Origin: Aristaeella sp045546035
GTDB lineage: Bacteria > Bacillota > Clostridia > Christensenellales > Aristaeellaceae
Assembly: GCA_045546035.1 (NCBI GenBank)
Contig: JAZQCB010000039.1
Coordinates: 33,157 to 97,156, forward strand
Direction of reading: 5' to 3'
Length of the DNA: 64,000 bases
The notes below the pieces were generated by a model, which worked only from the letters and a program-made list of their open reading frames with translations, was not told the origin of the DNA and ran no database searches. Position numbers and translations under genes: made by a program. Below are positions 7,665 to 15,751 of the stretch, piece by piece (the first letter of the stretch is position 1; each line of letters starts with the position of its first letter).

Positions 7665-8322
7665 AGCGATACCCCACTCCGCGCAGCGTCGTAATCCGAT
7701 CGGCGCAGGGGCCCAGCTGTCTTCTCAATAGCTTGATATGGGTATCCAGCGTCCGATCGTCGCCGAAGAAATCGTATCCCCAAACATCGCTGATCAGCTT
7801 TTCCCGGGTCAGGGCGATTCCCCGGTTGCGCACCATGTAAAACAGCAGGTCATACTCCTTGGGGCTCAGCTCAAGCTCCTTTCCGTCCACCAGCACGCGC
7901 CGCGCGGTGAAGTTGACCTCCATCCGCCCCAGCCGGATCACTTCCTCTTCCCTTTCCCGGCCGCTCCCGCTGCGCTTGAGAACGGCGGAAACCCGCATCA
8001 TCAGTTCCCGGGGCGAAAAAGGCTTGACCACATAGTCGTCCACGCCCAGCTCAAACCCGTGTATCCGGTCGTATTCCTCCCCCCGGGCGCTGAGCATGAT
8101 GACCGGAATATTCTTCTCCTTCCGGATTTCCCGGACGGCGGAAAAGCCGTCCAGCTCCGGCATCATCACATCCATAATGATGAGATCATAATCCTTCTCC
8201 CTGCATTTTTCGACGGCCTGCATGCCGTTTTCGGCTTCTTCTGTATTATATCCCTCAAAGGCGGCGTATTTCGCGATCAGCGTCCGGATCCGCGCCTCAT
8301 CGTCGACGATCAGAATGGTCAT
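7651..8322 (-). CDS. OmpR/PhoB-family response regulator
   Basis: A 223-residue DNA-binding regulator. The receiver domain (1-115) has the acidic pair in VDDE, phosphoacceptor Asp51 (DLIIMDVMMPELDG), and the conserved Lys in VVKPFSP. The C-terminal winged helix (about 125-223) contains LSPKEYDLL, the DDRTLDTHI recognition region and LRGVGYRFE. The start at 8322 follows AAAGGGGAG. The frame stays open far upstream, but that sequence is unrelated. It is transcribed with the kinase from a promoter at 8453-8481. Confidence 0.95.
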   Translation of the reverse strand: MTILIVDDEARIRTLIAKYAAFEGYNTEEAENGMQAVEKCREKDYDLIIMDVMMPELDGFSAVREIRKEKNIPVIMLSARGEEYDRIHGFELGVDDYVVKPFSPRELMMRVSAVLKRSGSGREREEEVIRLGRMEVNFTARRVLVDGKELELSPKEYDLLFYMVRNRGIALTREKLISDVWGYDFFGDDRTLDTHIKLLRRQLGPCADRITTLRGVGYRFEKE

Positions 8323-8452
8323 TCCCGGTCTCCCCTTTATTGTTTGCTTCCGGGGCGCTGGAAGGCCCCTGTGTTTTGATCCGTTTTTTCGTCGCCCGCA
8401 TCCAGAATTCCTCTGAAAACACCATGGACGCGGCGGCAAAGCCTGCTTCCCC

Positions 8453-8481
8453 AGTATAAGGCAACGGAATGGGGAAAACAA
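8453..8481 (-). promoter_or_regulatory. Promoter of the two-component operon
   Basis: Minus strand: -35 TTGTTT (8476-8481), 17-bp spacer, -10 TATACT (8453-8458). Confidence 0.65.
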
Positions 8482-8569
8482 GCGGTTTTTGCCCCGTCCT
8501 CCCGATATAATTGTGCTTCCAAAAGGTGAAAAATGGCTGAAGGCGGGCTGAAAAACACCGGAATAGCCC

Positions 8570-8598
8570 TTGCGTGGATGGTGGATTTGGTATATATT
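8570..8598 (+). promoter_or_regulatory. Promoter of degV
   Basis: -35 TTGCGT (8570-8575), 17-bp spacer, -10 TATATT (8593-8598); 42 bases to the start codon. Confidence 0.65.
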
Positions 8599-8640
8599 GA
8601 AGCCTGGTGTTTTTAATTGTAAGAGGAGGCGATCCTTTTT

Positions 8641-9528
8641 ATGAACGAATATGTCTTGACCAGTTGTTCCCCGGCCGATCTGAATACGGAGCACTTTCGA
8701 TCCATCCGGGTGCCGTTTGTCAGCTTTCATTATGAGCTGGGTGGAACAGCTTATCGGGACGATCTGTGGACAACCATGCAGCCCCATGAATTTTATCAGC
8801 GGATGCTGGACGGAGCCGAAGCGCGGACCAGCCAGGTGAACATGACGGAGTATATCCAGTTCTTCCGTCCCTTCCTGGAGGAGGGAAAGGATATTCTGCA
8901 TCTGACCCTTTCCTCCGGCCTTTCCGGAACGGTGAACTCCGCCCGGGCCGCCGCCGAGGAGCTGAAAAAAGACTATCCCGGCCGCGAGATTCTGATCGTG
9001 GATTCGCTGGCCGCCTCCTCCGGCTTCGGCCTTCTGGTGGACAAGCTGGCCGAGCTGCGGGATCAGGGCTATTCCCTGCGGGATCTGTATCATTATGCCG
9101 AGGAGCGGAAGCTTCATCTGCACCATTGGTTCTTCTCCTCGGATCTGACCTTTTATATCCGCGGCGGCCGGGTCACCAAGACCGCCGGCTTCTTCGGAAA
9201 GATGCTGAACATCTGTCCCCTGCTGAATGTGGACTACATGGGCCGGCTGATTCCCCGGGCCAAGATCCGCACGAAGAAAAAGGTGATCCGGGAAATCGTC
9301 AAACGCATGGAAGAGCATGCGGAAAACGGCCCTGATTACAACGAGAAGGTGTTCATCTCCTATTCGGACTGCCTGGAGGACGCCCAGGCCGTGGCCCAGC
9401 TGGTCCGCGAGAAATTCCCGAAGATCCGGGGGGAGATTAAGCTCTTCCCGATCGGGTGTACCATCGGCGCGCATACCGGGCCTGGAACGGTGGCGCTGTT
9501 CTTCTGGGGAGACCTGCGGAACAACTGA
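8641..9528 (+). CDS. DegV-family fatty-acid-binding protein
   Basis: A soluble protein of 295 residues. DegV/FakB proteins hold a fatty acid that is phosphorylated by the FakA kinase for phospholipid synthesis. Family blocks seen: RTSQVN near residue 62, LTLSSGLSGT near 95, the central VDSLAASSG, and IGAHTGPGT near the C terminus, which in FakB lines the fatty-acid head-group site. AGAGGAGG precedes the ATG. No fakA gene is in the window, so the partner kinase must be encoded elsewhere. Several DegV paralogues per genome are usual, each with its own acyl-chain preference, which cannot be read here. Confidence 0.9.
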   Translation: MNEYVLTSCSPADLNTEHFRSIRVPFVSFHYELGGTAYRDDLWTTMQPHEFYQRMLDGAEARTSQVNMTEYIQFFRPFLEEGKDILHLTLSSGLSGTVNSARAAAEELKKDYPGREILIVDSLAASSGFGLLVDKLAELRDQGYSLRDLYHYAEERKLHLHHWFFSSDLTFYIRGGRVTKTAGFFGKMLNICPLLNVDYMGRLIPRAKIRTKKKVIREIVKRMEEHAENGPDYNEKVFISYSDCLEDAQAVAQLVREKFPKIRGEIKLFPIGCTIGAHTGPGTVALFFWGDLRNN

Positions 9529-9607
9529 TCCCCTCCCCATCCGGTAACCTTCCGTCCCCGGGGAATCCTTCTGTTTCTCCGGAAAAAAGCTGAAAGGGGC
9601 GTTTCGG

Positions 9608-10450
9608 TTGAAAAAAATCGGCTGCCTGCTGCTCTGCCTCCTGTTCCTTCCGCTCTCCGTCCTCGCGGAGGGAGAGGAAGAGGATCTGGTCATTGAGGAA
9701 ATCGTCGAGAATGTAGATCTGGACGCGGTTTCCTACGGCGATGTGGAATGGACCTTTCCCATTCCCCTGGAAGACATGGATCCCTCCCTCATCGTCCTGG
9801 CCAATAAGCACTATAAGCTGGACAAAAGCTATGTTCCGAAGGATCTGGTGACCGTTCCGCGGGAAAGCAAGGGCGGCATCGCCTGGGCGGTTTCCCCGAA
9901 AAACGGGCAGCAGCTCCGGAAGGTCTGCTCCGACGCGCTTTCGGCCATGAACGCGGCCATCAAGGCGGAAGGCGGATACGATACGCTGTATCTGAAAAGC
10001 GCCTACCGTTCCTGGTCGACCCAGCGAACCATGTATTATAATCGGCTGGAAAAGAACCACGGCAAAGACGACGGATGGGTCAGCCAGCCCGGTGCCAGCG
10101 ACCACCAGACGGGGCTGGGATGCGATGTGGTTCCCCGGAAGTGGAGAGACAAGGCCATGAACGATAAGATGATGGCCGAGCCGGAATGCCAGTGGATGGC
10201 GGAGCACTGCCATGAGTTCGGCTTTATCATCCGGTATCCCGATGACAAAAACGATATTACCGAGATCAAAACCGAGCCCTGGCATCTGCGCTATGTGGGC
10301 ATCCCCGTGGCCACCTATATCTGGGAGCGGGGCCTGTGCCTGGAGGAGTTCACCGATGAGCTCCAGGCGGCCATTCAGGATTTTCTGTCCAGGGGGGGCG
10401 ATCCCGCCCTGGTGCAGGCCTATCTCCAGACCCCGACGGACGGGGAATAA
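9608..10450 (+). CDS. Secreted D-alanyl-D-alanine carboxypeptidase, VanY/M15B family
   Basis: Predicted zinc peptidase of 280 residues that trims the terminal D-Ala of peptidoglycan stem peptides outside the membrane. A signal peptide covers about 1-20 (cleavage after LSVLA), followed by an acidic stretch. The catalytic core has LKSAYRSW, SDHQTGLGCDV (zinc His and Asp) and EPWHLRYVG (catalytic Glu and zinc His), the standard M15B arrangement. The start is a TTG at 9608 with AAAGGGG 8 bases upstream. It follows degV by 79 bases with no obvious terminator between, so the two may be co-transcribed. No vancomycin-resistance genes are nearby; a housekeeping wall role is more likely. Confidence 0.9.
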   Translation: MKKIGCLLLCLLFLPLSVLAEGEEEDLVIEEIVENVDLDAVSYGDVEWTFPIPLEDMDPSLIVLANKHYKLDKSYVPKDLVTVPRESKGGIAWAVSPKNGQQLRKVCSDALSAMNAAIKAEGGYDTLYLKSAYRSWSTQRTMYYNRLEKNHGKDDGWVSQPGASDHQTGLGCDVVPRKWRDKAMNDKMMAEPECQWMAEHCHEFGFIIRYPDDKNDITEIKTEPWHLRYVGIPVATYIWERGLCLEEFTDELQAAIQDFLSRGGDPALVQAYLQTPTDGE

Positions 10451-10497
10451 GGCGCTCACGCCGGATCCTCAGCAGGAATTGCGCCGGAACCGGCGCA

Positions 10498-10545
10498 GAA
10501 AAAGCCCCCGGTGGTTTCCATACCGCCGGGGGCTTTTCTTCGATT
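10498..10545. terminator. Bidirectional rho-independent terminator
   Basis: A long stem (AAAGCCCCCGGTGG with its complement, one G-U pair) has T-rich ends on both strands. It closes the degV-vanY unit and the ABC transporter operon that converge here. Confidence 0.9.
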
Positions 10546-10590
10546 CCTTTTCTTTGGTTTCCTGTCGGGGAAGCTCCGCTTTCGGAAGCT

Positions 10591-10626
10591 CTCCGCGCGT
10601 CTGTGGCCCTCCGCGCGTCTGTAGCC
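10591..10626. repeat. Tandem 18-bp repeat, two units
   Basis: Two adjacent 18-base units (10591-10608 and 10609-10626) starting CTCCGCGCGTCTGT differ by one base. They lie in the gap between converging genes. Confidence 0.6.
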
Positions 10627-10653
10627 TTTCTCGCGGGGCTTCGCGTTTTTTTG

Positions 10654-11397
10654 TTACAGCACCTTGTTCAGGAAACTCTTGGTCCGCTCCTGCTGCGGGC
10701 TGCTGAAGATCTCATCGGGAGCGCCCTCCTCCACGATGACCCCCTCGTCGAGGAACAGCACCCGGTCGCCGACTTCCCTGGCGAAGCCCATTTCGTGGGT
10801 CACGCAGACCATGGTCATGCCGCTTCGCGCCAGCTCCTTCATCACATCCAGCACCTCGCCCACCATTTCCGGATCCAGCGCGGAGGTCGGTTCGTCAAAG
10901 AGCATGACGTCCGGCTGCATGCAAAGGGCCCGCACGATGGCAATCCGCTGCTTCTGCCCGCCGGAAAGCTGGCTGGGATAAGCCTGGGCCCGGTCCGCCA
11001 GTCCCACCCGTTTCAAAAGACCCATGGCGTGCTCTTCCGCCTCTTCCCTGCTCTTCTTCAGCAGTTTCATCGGGGCGATGGTCATGTTCCGGAGCACCGT
11101 CATATGGGGAAACAGGTTAAAATGCTGGAAAACCATGCCCATCTTCTGCCGGTGCAGATTGATATTCACGGATGGATCGGTGATATCCGTCCCCTCCAGC
11201 AGAATCCGGCCGGAGGTAGGAATCTCCATCAGGTTCAGGCAGCGCAGAAAGGTGCTCTTTCCGCTGCCGGAAGGACCGATGACCACCACGACCTCGCCCC
11301 TGCGAATATCCGTTGTGATGCCCCGCAGGGCTTTCAGGTTTCCCTCCTGGAAGTCTTTTTTCAAATCCTGAACGGAAATGATAATCTCATCGTTCAC
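10654..11397 (-). CDS. Polar amino acid ABC transporter, ATP-binding protein
   Basis: The 247-residue ATPase powers uptake with the permease and binding protein upstream. Walker A GPSGSGKST (near 40), Q-loop FQHFNLFPHMTV, ABC signature LSGGQKQR, Walker B VMLFDEPTSALDPE and switch VTHEMGFA match the GlnQ/ArtM/HisP class. The start is a GTG at 11397 with GGAGG 10 bases before it; it overlaps the permease stop by 11 bases, so translation is probably coupled. Substrate cannot be assigned from the ATPase alone. Confidence 0.95.
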   Translation of the reverse strand: MNDEIIISVQDLKKDFQEGNLKALRGITTDIRRGEVVVVIGPSGSGKSTFLRCLNLMEIPTSGRILLEGTDITDPSVNINLHRQKMGMVFQHFNLFPHMTVLRNMTIAPMKLLKKSREEAEEHAMGLLKRVGLADRAQAYPSQLSGGQKQRIAIVRALCMQPDVMLFDEPTSALDPEMVGEVLDVMKELARSGMTMVCVTHEMGFAREVGDRVLFLDEGVIVEEGAPDEIFSSPQQERTKSFLNKVL

Positions 11398-12187
11398 TGT
11401 TCCGCAGCCTCCTTTCCAGCCGTCCCACCGCGCCGGTCAGCAGAATGGTAACCAGCAGATACAGCAGACCCGAGATGATATACGGGGTAAAGGCGGAGTA
11501 GGTCCGGGAGCGGATATAGTCTCCTGCCTTGGTCAGTTCCGTCAGGGCGATATAGCTCAGGATGGAGGTTTCCTTGATCATGGCGATAAACTCATTGAGC
11601 AGCGCCGGCAAAGCGGATTTGGCCGCCTGGGGCAGAATGATGTAGAGCATGGTGCTGGGCCCGGAAAAGCCCAGGGAGCGGCCGGCCTCGGTCTGCCCGC
11701 GGTCGACGCTCATAATGCCTCCCCGGACGATTTCCGCCACGTAGGCCGCGCTGTTCAACCCGCAGGCGATGACGCCGATGATCACCTTTTCAATCCGGAT
11801 GGTGCCGAAAATACCGAAATTGATGATCAGCACCTGCAGAAGCAGGGGCGTTCCCCGGATCAGGTCAATATAGAATTTCGCGAAACCGCTGAGAAAATGA
11901 AGGACCGCGATACCGATCCTCTTCAGCGGATTGCCGCCCCGATATTGCAGGTTGGTCACATCCGGCAGCCGGAGCACCGCCAGAATCGTTCCCAGCAAGG
12001 TCCCCACCACAATCGCGAAGAAGCTGACCTGAAGCGTAACCCAAAGGCCGTCCAGATACAGTTTCCACCGGTCGTCCCGGATGGCGTTGATATAAATTTC
12101 CTTATAAATCGTCTGAAAGAAGTTCAGCGGGACGTTCTGGTTGACCAGCTGTTCAATCGGCGCCCACCACTGTTCAAAAATCGACAT
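11387..12187 (-). CDS. Polar amino acid ABC transporter, permease (HisM/GlnP family)
   Basis: A 266-residue inner-membrane subunit. Several hydrophobic helices and the EAA loop (EAGRSLGFSGPSTMLYIILPQA, about 175-196) that docks the ATPase are visible, along with the RGTPLL motif of the HEQRo/3.A.1.3 family. An N-terminal stretch of about 40 residues precedes the first helix. Only one permease gene is present, so it likely works as a homodimer. It sits 167 bases after the binding-protein gene, a gap that contains hairpins. Confidence 0.93.
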   Translation of the reverse strand: MSIFEQWWAPIEQLVNQNVPLNFFQTIYKEIYINAIRDDRWKLYLDGLWVTLQVSFFAIVVGTLLGTILAVLRLPDVTNLQYRGGNPLKRIGIAVLHFLSGFAKFYIDLIRGTPLLLQVLIINFGIFGTIRIEKVIIGVIACGLNSAAYVAEIVRGGIMSVDRGQTEAGRSLGFSGPSTMLYIILPQAAKSALPALLNEFIAMIKETSILSYIALTELTKAGDYIRSRTYSAFTPYIISGLLYLLVTILLTGAVGRLERRLRNSER

Positions 12188-12354
12188 GTTTTCTGTTCTC
12201 CCCTTCCCGCCCGGCGGCGGGATGTTGCGGTTCCTTCCTGTGTGCCGCCGCTCTTCCGGATCGGCGGCGCGTTGTTCCCTTTGAACCGAAGGAAAGGCGA
12301 AGGATCTTTCCCCTCGCCTTTTCCATCGGTACCGAATGGATCGTTTCTCCCGGC
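12188..12354 (-). other. Hairpin-containing spacer between binding protein and permease genes
   Basis: The minus-strand transcript can form a hairpin soon after the binding-protein stop (AAAAGGCGA paired with TTCGCCTTT around 12290-12332) and a second GC-rich one (GCCGCCG/CGGCGGC around 12244-12270). Neither has a strong U-run. Such structures often lower expression of transport subunits relative to the binding protein; that role is inference. Confidence 0.4.
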
Positions 12355-13104
12355 TTACTCAGCCTTTGCTTCTTCCTCGCCGGAGAAATACTTGACGGCC
12401 AGCTCCTCGAAGAAGCCCTCCGATTCCAGCTCCTTCAGCGCGGCGTTAATCTTGTTCAGCAGCTCGGGATTGGATTTGTTGACCTCGATGCCGTACCAGT
12501 CGGCCTGCAGGCCCATATCCACGATCACCAGATTGTCGTCCTTCAGGGAAGCCAGAATCGCCATACCGACGGGCTTGTCGACGATGACCGCGTCAATTTT
12601 ATTGCCCTGCAGATCCATGATCGCGTTCAGGAAGGTCTTGTACTGCGCGACATTGGCCTGCCCCGTAATCTCCTCGGCCTTGAAGTCGGAGGTCGTGCCC
12701 ATCTGAACGCCGATCACCTTGCCCTTCAGATCGTCGGTGGTGGCGTATCCGCTGTCCTTCTTGACGACGACAATCAGGCCGGCGTTAATATATCCCTCGG
12801 AGAAATCGACGCTCAGCTTGCGCTCGTCGGTAATGCTGATGCCGGAAACGCCGATGGTGTTCGGATTGGTCACGACGGCGGAAATCACCGCGTCAAAATC
12901 CATGGCTTCGAATTCAACATCGAATCCAGCCTTCGCGGCCACGGCCTTGATCAGATCCACGTCATATCCGGCGTATTCACCGTTTTCCACATACTCGAAG
13001 GGCGGATATTCCGGGTTGAAGGCCACCCTGATCGTTTCTGCGGCGGCCAGTCCGGCGGTCAGCAGCATGCACAGGGCCAGAAGCATCGCGGCAAACTTTT
13101 TCAT
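12355..13104 (-). CDS. Polar amino acid ABC transporter, substrate-binding protein
   Basis: A 249-residue secreted family 3 binding protein. The signal peptide spans about 1-22 (MKKFAAMLLALCMLLTAGLAAA). The mature domain shows FNPEYPPFEYVENGEYAGYDVDLIKAVA, ISITDERKLSVDFSEGY and the DKPVG block, as in glutamine, cystine and arginine binding proteins. The ligand is not certain, although an ARG-box-like site upstream hints at arginine. The start at 13104 was chosen because the signal peptide begins there; the frame opens 27 codons earlier, across the promoter. First gene of the three-gene operon. Confidence 0.94.
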   Translation of the reverse strand: MKKFAAMLLALCMLLTAGLAAAETIRVAFNPEYPPFEYVENGEYAGYDVDLIKAVAAKAGFDVEFEAMDFDAVISAVVTNPNTIGVSGISITDERKLSVDFSEGYINAGLIVVVKKDSGYATTDDLKGKVIGVQMGTTSDFKAEEITGQANVAQYKTFLNAIMDLQGNKIDAVIVDKPVGMAILASLKDDNLVIVDMGLQADWYGIEVNKSNPELLNKINAALKELESEGFFEELAVKYFSGEEEAKAE

Positions 13105-13175
13105 CGTTTCATCCCATCCTCTCTTTACTCTCATCCCTTTGTCGTGCGGGCATTCCCGCCCCGGGGATGAACGAA

Positions 13176-13204
13176 AGTATAGCATCGGGGCGGTAGACTG
13201 TCAA
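13176..13204 (-). promoter_or_regulatory. Near-consensus sigma-A promoter of the amino acid ABC operon
   Basis: Minus strand: -35 TTGACA (13199-13204), 17-bp spacer, -10 TATACT (13176-13181). The leader is about 65 bases. Confidence 0.85.
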
Positions 13205-13213
13205 CCCTTCTTT

Positions 13214-13272
13214 TGTATTTTTATGCGTATAATCCATATATTATGCAACTATTCGGCCTCATTTTGCATAAT
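13214..13272. promoter_or_regulatory. Possible operator: ARG-box-like site and inverted repeat
   Basis: TGTATTTTTATGCG (13214-13227) matches the ARG-box pattern TGnATwwwwATnCA except for the last base. Next to it, 8-bp inverted arms ATTATGCA (13240-13247) and TGCATAAT (13265-13272) are separated by 17 bases. Both lie just upstream of the transporter -35, where an ArgR-type or other regulator could bind. Eye-matched only. Confidence 0.35.
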
Positions 13273-13328
13273 TCAGGCGTGGGCTTTGTCCTTTTGCTGT
13301 TTCCCTTCTGTTTCTGTTGCTGTCTTCG

Positions 13329-13422
13329 TTTTTCCGATGCCGGCTTCGAATTCCCCCGAGGCCGTCTCCGATTCTTCCCGATGTCGAATTCTCCCGAGGC
13401 CGTCTCCTTTTTTCCGATGCCG
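13329..13422. repeat. Degenerate direct repeats upstream of EamA
   Basis: A 24-base element occurs at 13346-13369 and 13384-13407 with one mismatch (offset 38). A 14-base element TTTTTCCGATGCCG occurs at 13329-13342 and 13409-13422 (offset 80). The block ends 15 bases before the EamA -35. Confidence 0.6.
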
Positions 13423-13437
13423 TTTTCGACTTTTTCG

Positions 13438-13466
13438 TTGCATCCGTCTCCGGGTTGTGATATGGT
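13438..13466 (+). promoter_or_regulatory. Promoter of the EamA transporter gene
   Basis: -35 TTGCAT (13438-13443), 17-bp spacer, -10 TATGGT (13461-13466). The leader is about 130 bases. Confidence 0.5.
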
Positions 13467-13602
13467 ACGGAAGCTGCATTCCCGAAAAAACTCGGGGAAA
13501 CGCGCCGCTCTTCAATGTCCCGGGTGCGGAACGCTTTCGGTCCGCCCGGAGGGCGCGCGGCCCTGATCTGAAGGGGCAGAACAAGCAGGGAGGAATGACC
13601 TG

Positions 13603-14604
13603 ATGAACAAAAAAGAAACCGTTAACGAAACTCCCATGGGCCGGGGCGGTGCCGCCGGCGTGGTCTGGACCCGCCCGGCGGTGGTTTTCCTGACCGCCCT
13701 GTTCTGCTGCGTGCTCTGGGGCAGCGCTTCTCCGGCGATCAAAATCGCCTATGATCTTTTTCATATTCCCCCGGAGGATACGGCGTCCCGGATCATGCTG
13801 GCGGGCGCCCGCTTCGTGCTGGCCGGCATCATGACGATCCTGTTCGGTTCCCTGCTGTCCCGGCGTTTTCTCTTCCCGAAAAAGGAATCCTGGGGAAATG
13901 TCTGCGTCCTGGCCCTGGTGCAGACTGTCGGCCAGTATTATTTCTTCTTCATGGCCCTGGCCAATATTTCCGGCGTCCGTGGATCGATCATCAACGCCTC
14001 CGGCAATTTCCTCGCCATCCTGTTCGCCGTCTATCTTTTCCGCTTTGAAAAGATGACCCTGCGGAAGCTGGTGGGCTGTGTTGTCGGCTTTATTGGCATT
14101 CTCCTCATTATGGGCGGCCCGGCCGCTCTCCTCTCCGGCGGAGCCATGACCCTGGCCGGGGAAGGCGCAATGCTGGCGGCGGATGTCTTCTACGCGCTCT
14201 CCGGCTGCCTGATCAAGATTTTCTCCAAAAAAGAAAACCCCGTCACGCTCAGCGGCTACCAGTTCGCCCTGGGCGGCGCCGCGCTTTTTGTGATCGGGGT
14301 ACTGATGGGCGGCCGGCTGCGTTTTGAAACGCCCGCCTGCTGGCTGAATCTCCTCTATCTTGGTTTCATCAGCGCCGGAGCCTATACGCTCTGGGGCGTG
14401 CTGCTGAAGTATAATCCGGTCAGCCGCGTCTCCATTCTCGGCTTTATGAATCCGGTCATGGGCGTCCTGCTTTCCGCAATTTTCCTGGGCGAGGGTCGGG
14501 AGGCTTTCTCCCTTACGGGGCTCATCGCCCTGCTCCTCGTCAGCGCCGGCATCATCATCGTCAATTTCTCGCGAGGTCGGGCCAAAGCCCCCGCCGCAAA
14601 ATAA
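13603..14604 (+). CDS. EamA/DMT-superfamily transporter
   Basis: A 333-residue integral membrane protein with about ten helices in two EamA halves (about 28-160 and 185-325), preceded by a polar N-terminal tail of about 25 residues. Features include CCVLWGSASPAIKI in helix 1, typical of DMT drug/metabolite exporters, and NASGNFLAILFAVYLFRFEKM at the end of the first half. The family exports amino acids, purines or other metabolites; the substrate here is unknown. GGGAGG stands 11 bases before the ATG. The gene is monocistronic and converges on the GNAT gene. Confidence 0.85.
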   Translation: MNKKETVNETPMGRGGAAGVVWTRPAVVFLTALFCCVLWGSASPAIKIAYDLFHIPPEDTASRIMLAGARFVLAGIMTILFGSLLSRRFLFPKKESWGNVCVLALVQTVGQYYFFFMALANISGVRGSIINASGNFLAILFAVYLFRFEKMTLRKLVGCVVGFIGILLIMGGPAALLSGGAMTLAGEGAMLAADVFYALSGCLIKIFSKKENPVTLSGYQFALGGAALFVIGVLMGGRLRFETPACWLNLLYLGFISAGAYTLWGVLLKYNPVSRVSILGFMNPVMGVLLSAIFLGEGREAFSLTGLIALLLVSAGIIIVNFSRGRAKAPAAK

Positions 14605-14694
14605 GCCCGGATAACATTCCCTGGCCGCGGCGCGGGGAGCCGTTTTCAGGCGAACTGGCCCGTCGTCCCGCGTTTCCGGTGGTGGCCGCCGACC

Positions 14695-15207
14695 TCAGGC
14701 TCCTTTTTCGCGGATCTTTTCAAAGGCCAGTCTGGGATCATCGTCCTCTTCCACATAAATGGTGCCGCAGTGGACAAAGCCGAGCTTTCTGACCAGGTTC
14801 TGCATGATCTTGTTGTCTCCGTGGGTATCGATGCGCAGATGGCCGCACTGTTCACAGGCCCATTGGATGCAGAAAGACCCGATCCCCTTCTCGGAGCCGT
14901 CTCCGGCAATTCTGTGAACCACGCCGTAGGGACTGTCGTCGAGCCACGCGCCGTCCGTGATATCGCGGTAGGTGGGCTCGATGTCCTGCCCCTGCGTGAA
15001 GAAAAACGTCCCGATGACCTTCCCCGCGTCATTGACGCAGACATAGCTGTTCCCCTCGCGGATATCCCGGCGGATCAGCGCCTCCGGCGGCCAGTTTGTC
15101 GGGCCCCACTGGTTCGGATTTCCATGCGCGGCCATAAAGCGCCTGGCAAAATCGTAGATTTCCATCATCCGCTCAACATCCCGCCCGGTTGAATGCCTGA
15201 TTTTCAA
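14695..15207 (-). CDS. GNAT-family N-acetyltransferase
   Basis: A 170-residue acetyltransferase of unknown substrate. The N-terminal IRHSTGRDVERMMEIYDFARRFM, the central strand GKVIGTFFFTQG, and the acetyl-CoA loop region GDGSEKGIGSFCIQWA with the LRIDTHGDNKIMQNLVRKLGF helix fit the GNAT fold. The canonical RxxGxG/A loop reads GSEKGIGS, one residue off the consensus. The start is a TTG at 15207 with GGAGG 5 bases before it. It follows the flavin-type oxidase gene by 24 bases and is probably co-transcribed with it. Confidence 0.85.
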   Translation of the reverse strand: MKIRHSTGRDVERMMEIYDFARRFMAAHGNPNQWGPTNWPPEALIRRDIREGNSYVCVNDAGKVIGTFFFTQGQDIEPTYRDITDGAWLDDSPYGVVHRIAGDGSEKGIGSFCIQWACEQCGHLRIDTHGDNKIMQNLVRKLGFVHCGTIYVEEDDDPRLAFEKIREKGA

Positions 15208-15231
15208 AGCTGCCTCCGCTCCTTCGCGTTC

Positions 15232-15708
15232 CTACGATTCATTGACGATCTTGCCCGTCATCTGTTCCGGCGCCAGCGCAAACATCAGCGTTCCGGGGCC
15301 GGAGGTTTCGATCTCGTGTTCGATGTAGTTCGTGTCGTCCGTGAATTTATAGCTGAGAAGTCTCGCTTTCTCAACCATCCTGTCGTGTTCCTCAATAAAC
15401 TCAATCCGTCCGAACACAATGACGGATTTGATGTTCAGCGCCCATTCTCCCTCCCTGCGGAAGCCCTGATCATACACGCAGAACGAGGCCTTGGCGTGGC
15501 GTTTGATCGCGTCGATCTTGTGACCCTTTTTCCCGCCGTGGAAGTAGATTTTCCCGTCCGCCTCACAGAAGAAGTGATTCATCGGCACGCCGTAGGGGTA
15601 ATCCTCGTCCCCGAGCACGGAAAGCACGCCTCGGGGCTCCTTCTTCAGGATTTCGACGCATTCCTCCTGTGTCAGCTGCTGCTTCTTTCTCATCATCTCT
15701 CTGAACAT
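15232..15708 (-). CDS. Pyridoxamine 5'-phosphate oxidase-related FMN-binding protein
   Basis: A 158-residue split-barrel protein of the nitroimidazole-resistance (NimA) / PNPOx-like type. Blocks seen are MRKKQQLTQEECVEILKKEPRGVLSVLGDEDYPYGVPMNHFF, IYFHGGKKGHKIDAI (the FMN phosphate-binding His/Lys region) and ASFCVYDQG. Such proteins bind FMN or heme and act as small reductases. The ATG at 15708 has GGGAGG 8 bases upstream; a TTG six codons earlier would place that site inside the gene. It lies upstream of the GNAT gene in the same unit. Confidence 0.85.
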   Translation of the reverse strand: MFREMMRKKQQLTQEECVEILKKEPRGVLSVLGDEDYPYGVPMNHFFCEADGKIYFHGGKKGHKIDAIKRHAKASFCVYDQGFRREGEWALNIKSVIVFGRIEFIEEHDRMVEKARLLSYKFTDDTNYIEHEIETSGPGTLMFALAPEQMTGKIVNES

Positions 15709-15751
15709 GGCTGTGTCCTCCCCCAAATATCGCCGGATGAATTCATCGTAT

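Larger units (their letters stand above)
8323..8640. other. Divergent intergenic region response regulator / DegV
   Basis: The 318-base gap contains the minus promoter for the two-component operon and the plus promoter for degV. The two-component leader is about 125 bases. No gene, RNA or conspicuous repeat was recognised. Confidence 0.5.
13105..13602. other. Divergent intergenic region, amino acid transporter / EamA
   Basis: This 498-base region is the largest gap in the window. From left to right it holds the transporter promoter (13176-13204), an AT-rich stretch with an inverted repeat and an ARG-box-like site (13214-13272), degenerate direct repeats (13329-13422) and the EamA promoter (13438-13466). 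A 117-codon plus-strand frame crosses it but has no ribosome site and odd composition, so it is not called. Confidence 0.55.

Noticed and set aside
8323..9693. Upstream continuation of the response-regulator frame
   Set aside because: The frame is open for more than 450 codons before MTILIVDDE, but crosses the promoter region and lies antisense to degV; the RBS and homology start at 8322.
9608..10450. Vancomycin-resistance carboxypeptidase
   Set aside because: The VanY motifs are family-wide; no vanHAX-type ligase or VanRS-linked genes surround it. The nearby two-component system is divergent and separated by degV.
13105..13175. Riboswitch in the amino acid ABC leader
   Set aside because: The leader is about 65 bases with no recognisable lysine or glycine aptamer landmarks.
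13213..13566. A 117-codon plus-strand frame in the largest gap
   Set aside because: No ribosome site; it runs through promoter elements and repeats, and its Cys/Phe-rich sequence resembles no protein.
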